Of a DNA stretch of 64,000 nt, positions 61,578-64,000 are shown one piece after another (positions within the stretch are counted from its first letter, which is position 1; every line of letters begins with the position of its first letter). The stretch covers positions 39,856 to 103,855 of the forward strand of contig JACKDQ010000014.1 in the NCBI GenBank assembly GCA_020633415.1, in the 5' to 3' direction. The notes under the pieces are model-generated. The model had not been told where the DNA came from. It ran no database searches and saw nothing but the letters and a program-made list of their open reading frames with translations. The DNA is from Deltaproteobacteria bacterium. GTDB lineage: Bacteria > Myxococcota_A > Polyangia > GCA-2747355. The translations under genes were made by a program, and so were the position numbers.

Positions 61578-64000
61578 TCACCGTTTGACCAGCACCGCGC
61601 TGCCCCCTTTGCCCGCTTGAGTGATTACCCGGTAGAGCTGCACCGAGGTCGTGCCCGCCGGTGTGCGATAGGGACCACCTAACCGGGCCTTGCGCCAACG
61701 CGCAACAGCATCGCGAATCGCCTGAGCCTTGCCGCCGGCGCCTGAGGTGACCGCATCGGGGAAGTCGTTCTGGCTGCCACCTGACGAAATCGTGCCGTGA
61801 ATCCACGCCGTCTGTGCGGCAGGAGAGCTCTGATCGCGCAGTACAAAGCCGAGATCACCTGAACCCCAGAGATTGGTTTCGAGTACGCGCAAAGCGCAGG
61901 CCGAGCCGTCGCCTTGGACGGAAACCCAATGCGTCTGGGCATCGCCGCCGATGCTCGAGATGTCGCTGCCGAGGATGTTCAGTGCACCGCGACAACCGTT
62001 GAGGCGGATCGAGGGCTGGGCGCCCGTCGGCGCCAGCGCGAGGAAATAGCCGACGAGAGAAATCGATCCGGCATCGCTGAGATCGATCCGCGGATTCCCA
62101 TGAGAGGCGCCTTCATACCAGATTCCAGCGGCGAGCAAGTCCCCGCCATCGCGCACATCAAAGAAGCGATCGGCCGCGTGGGTGCTAATACCGAAGACAT
62201 TGACTTGGCCCGCGGCATCCTGGCCGGCCTTGCGCGTCGGGCCACCGAGCACGCGAATACCTTGGTTCTGCCCCGAGAAACCCACGCCGACCAACATCAC
62301 GTCGGCTTGCTCGACACCATCGACGACAAATGCCGCCGCTGGTTCGATCTCGGGGTTCGCTGAGCGTCCGTTGGCATAGACCTGCTCGAGGTAAACCCGT
62401 CCACCAAGCTGATCGGCACCCTCGATCGAGACGATTGCACCCTGGGAAGCGGTTGCTGTGGCAGCGACCAGATTGAGATCTCGAATCGTAACGCGACTCG
62501 GCCCGAGCAGACGCAGAAGCGGCGTGCTCGACCCAGCTTCGGCCCCCAAGCTGATCGTCGTCCCGTACGATGAAGCGCCGTCGCCAACCAACTGCAGCTC
62601 GTGATTGGCAGGCAGACTGATCGCCCGGCGAACCAAGTAGCTTCCGCGCGGCAAATGGACGATCGGTCGGCTTGACGACGGCTCCTTGGCCGCTGCGTCG
62701 ATCTGCGCTTGAATCGCCGCCGCATCGTCGCCGGTGCCGCCGTGCACTTCGAACACCTTGCGCGTTTGCACGGCGGGTGTTTCAGGGAGCACTAGATCGG
62801 GCTCTGGGATATCTCCTCGCGCGATCGACTGGGTATCGACCTCGCTAACGCGCTGCGCACCAGCATTGGCAAACAGAGCGCTGCCATGGTGGCGATTGCC
62901 GACGAGCGTTTGGTTGCGAGCCGTCAGCTTGATCGGCGGCCCATCATAGCCTACGCGATTGCGAAAGACGTTGTCGGTGATCAGCCAGGAGCCAGCACCC
63001 GTCACGATCGCATGATCGCTGGCGGTATCGTAGATCCGGTTATTGTGAACGACGGCGTGGGCGCCCCAGGAATGACCACTGGTCCAGTCCATGAAAGTCT
63101 TAGAGCGAAGCGATACGTTATCGGCAACCACGAAGACATTGAGGTTGAACAGGCCGATATCTCCGACCGTCTGCTCGACGAAGACGTTGCCGAGCGCATG
63201 AAAGTTACCCGCCCAGTTGAAGAGACCATGTCCGCATTTTTCGAAATAGCAACTCATCACCCAGATATCGAGGCTGTTGAAGTTCTCAGTGAAAATGCCG
63301 GCCTGGCTGCAGCGAATGAACCGGCTGCGCTTGATCATATGCTCGGCTTGGCCGGTCGTTCCAAGCTCGCACCACGACCCGCCGCATCCGAGAACTACCC
63401 CAATGTTCATGTCGCGGAACGTCAGGTCGCTCATCTCGTAGTAGGTTGAAAAAGATCCGGCGCGGAAGACACCGATGACGGCGCGCCCTCCACCATCAAA
63501 GGTGATGCGGCTTAGCTTGCCGAACCACGCATCGAGAAAGAACATCGCGTTGTAGCCGGACGACACCTTGTCAGGCCCATCCCAGAGGATGGTTGTCGTC
63601 TTCGGATCTTCTCCCACGATGTAGAGACCGAGGTAATCGGTGTGACCGCTACGGGATGTGGTCCGAAGCGCCTTAGTGATGCGATACGTCCCAGCGGGCA
63701 GATAGAGAACCGAGTACGTTTTGCTCGGCATGTCGCGAGCGTCATCGAGCGCCGCTTGAAGGGCCTGCGTGTCATCGGCGACGCCATCGCCAACTGCACC
63801 AAAGTCGCGAATATTCTTCCAACTGGAAAACGGCCCGCTGAATTCTTCGGCAACCGTACCGGGCGTCGGCGTCACCACCGTTCCCTGACACTTGCCTGCA
63901 TTGCAGCCCTGCTGGCAAGCGCTATCGAGCGCTGTGTAGCTGCAGTTGCCCGCGCTGCACATTCCCTTGGCGCCATAGACACGCAGCGTCTGCGCGTCGA
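61578..64000 (-). CDS. secreted pectate-lyase-superfamily beta-helix protein, N terminus beyond the window
   Basis: At least 807 residues; the frame is open at the right edge, so the start lies outside. The visible N terminus has a Cys-rich spacer (GMCSAGNCSYTALDSACQQG, then CNAGKCQG). Then IRDFGAVGDGVADDTQALQA is the signature start of the pectate lyase-3/GH28-like helix. Two such helices occur: a second start at VFEVHGGTGDDAAAIQAQID, about residue 410. Coil repeats are rich in Asn and Gly. It may bind or cleave polysaccharides. Catalytic residues not identified. It stops after GGSAVLVKR. Confidence 0.8.
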   Translation of the reverse strand, partial: DAQTLRVYGAKGMCSAGNCSYTALDSACQQGCNAGKCQGTVVTPTPGTVAEEFSGPFSSWKNIRDFGAVGDGVADDTQALQAALDDARDMPSKTYSVLYLPAGTYRITKALRTTSRSGHTDYLGLYIVGEDPKTTTILWDGPDKVSSGYNAMFFLDAWFGKLSRITFDGGGRAVIGVFRAGSFSTYYEMSDLTFRDMNIGVVLGCGGSWCELGTTGQAEHMIKRSRFIRCSQAGIFTENFNSLDIWVMSCYFEKCGHGLFNWAGNFHALGNVFVEQTVGDIGLFNLNVFVVADNVSLRSKTFMDWTSGHSWGAHAVVHNNRIYDTASDHAIVTGAGSWLITDNVFRNRVGYDGPPIKLTARNQTLVGNRHHGSALFANAGAQRVSEVDTQSIARGDIPEPDLVLPETPAVQTRKVFEVHGGTGDDAAAIQAQIDAAAKEPSSSRPIVHLPRGSYLVRRAISLPANHELQLVGDGASSYGTTISLGAEAGSSTPLLRLLGPSRVTIRDLNLVAATATASQGAIVSIEGADQLGGRVYLEQVYANGRSANPEIEPAAAFVVDGVEQADVMLVGVGFSGQNQGIRVLGGPTRKAGQDAAGQVNVFGISTHAADRFFDVRDGGDLLAAGIWYEGASHGNPRIDLSDAGSISLVGYFLALAPTGAQPSIRLNGCRGALNILGSDISSIGGDAQTHWVSVQGDGSACALRVLETNLWGSGDLGFVLRDQSSPAAQTAWIHGTISSGGSQNDFPDAVTSGAGGKAQAIRDAVARWRKARLGGPYRTPAGTTSVQLYRVITQAGKGGSAVLVKR

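Noticed and set aside
61480..61806. Minus-strand frame ending with CGCSSS, considered as a frameshifted MYXO-CTERM tail of the beta-helix protein
   Set aside because: It lacks the hydrophobic stretch and basic end such tails need; the beta-helix frame ends normally at GGSAVLVKR.
1..64000. tRNA, rRNA, CRISPR arrays, insertion sequences and prophage genes
   Set aside because: None seen: no cloverleaf, repeat-spacer array, transposase, integrase or phage structural gene was recognised in the gaps or frames.

Overview
The window reads as a GC-rich chromosome segment from a deltaproteobacterium-like organism, most likely Myxococcota or a close relative (inference). Supporting signs are an EF-G of the spdEFG/mitochondrial EFG1 type, a eukaryotic-type Ser/Thr kinase, a STAND-HEAT repeat ATPase, a suppressor-of-fused-like protein, many lipoproteins, a Gly-rich/Cys/hydrophobic/basic C-terminal tail like MYXO-CTERM proteins, degenerate two-component proteins and an NtrC/sigma-54 circuit. 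I found no rRNA, tRNA, CRISPR array, insertion sequence or phage gene. Coding density is high and several convergent gene pairs overlap at their 3' ends.

Layout. 1-8150: end of an SDR gene, an NfuA-like Fe-S carrier, serB, a large membrane-anchored STAND ATPase with HEAT repeats, and a divergent TPR protein. 8239-14435: ribonuclease Z, an MMPL/RND exporter, a metallo-beta-lactamase-fold lipoprotein and a SUFU-like protein. 14454-21535: a signalling cluster of a degenerate HPt-REC-REC-GGDEF protein, an HDOD protein, a class V aminotransferase, a membrane protein and a hybrid-kinase-like protein whose phosphotransfer residues are all replaced. 21540-29406: small conserved proteins, Mn-type superoxide dismutase, glyoxalase I, envelope proteins, a beta-helix protein, a GT2 glycosyltransferase and a GT-C-like membrane protein. 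29649-45690: envelope proteins, an ECF sigma/FecR-TPR pair, a VWA lipoprotein, a class II amidotransferase followed by a WD40-DUF882 fusion, and a LarA-like racemase.

The most coherent system is 47189-54320 on the minus strand. A small membrane protein, a lone cyclic-nucleotide-binding domain, a tetraheme cytochrome c, a Tat-exported 4x[4Fe-4S] lipoprotein and an NrfD-type quinone subunit (order NrfB-C-D, without NrfA) are followed by a histidine kinase carrying two CxxCH haem motifs and a Cys-rich PAS domain, then an NtrC-family regulator. A near-consensus sigma-54 promoter (54351-54367) precedes the first gene, and a perfect 8-8-8 dyad (54511-54534) lies about 180 bp upstream of the predicted start, where an enhancer site is expected. 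This looks like a self-regulated periplasmic redox module. The regulator carries an apparent frameshift in its receiver domain.

Other unusual architectures are a caspase-like protein with a YbjN-like C terminus (45839-47161), a KaiC/RecA-like ATPase fused to a SLOG-like domain directly behind EF-G (59010-60290), and the WD40-DUF882 fusion (36298-38025). The right edge holds a Cys-rich lipoprotein and a partial pectate-lyase-fold protein. All functions are read from sequence by eye; no searches were run.
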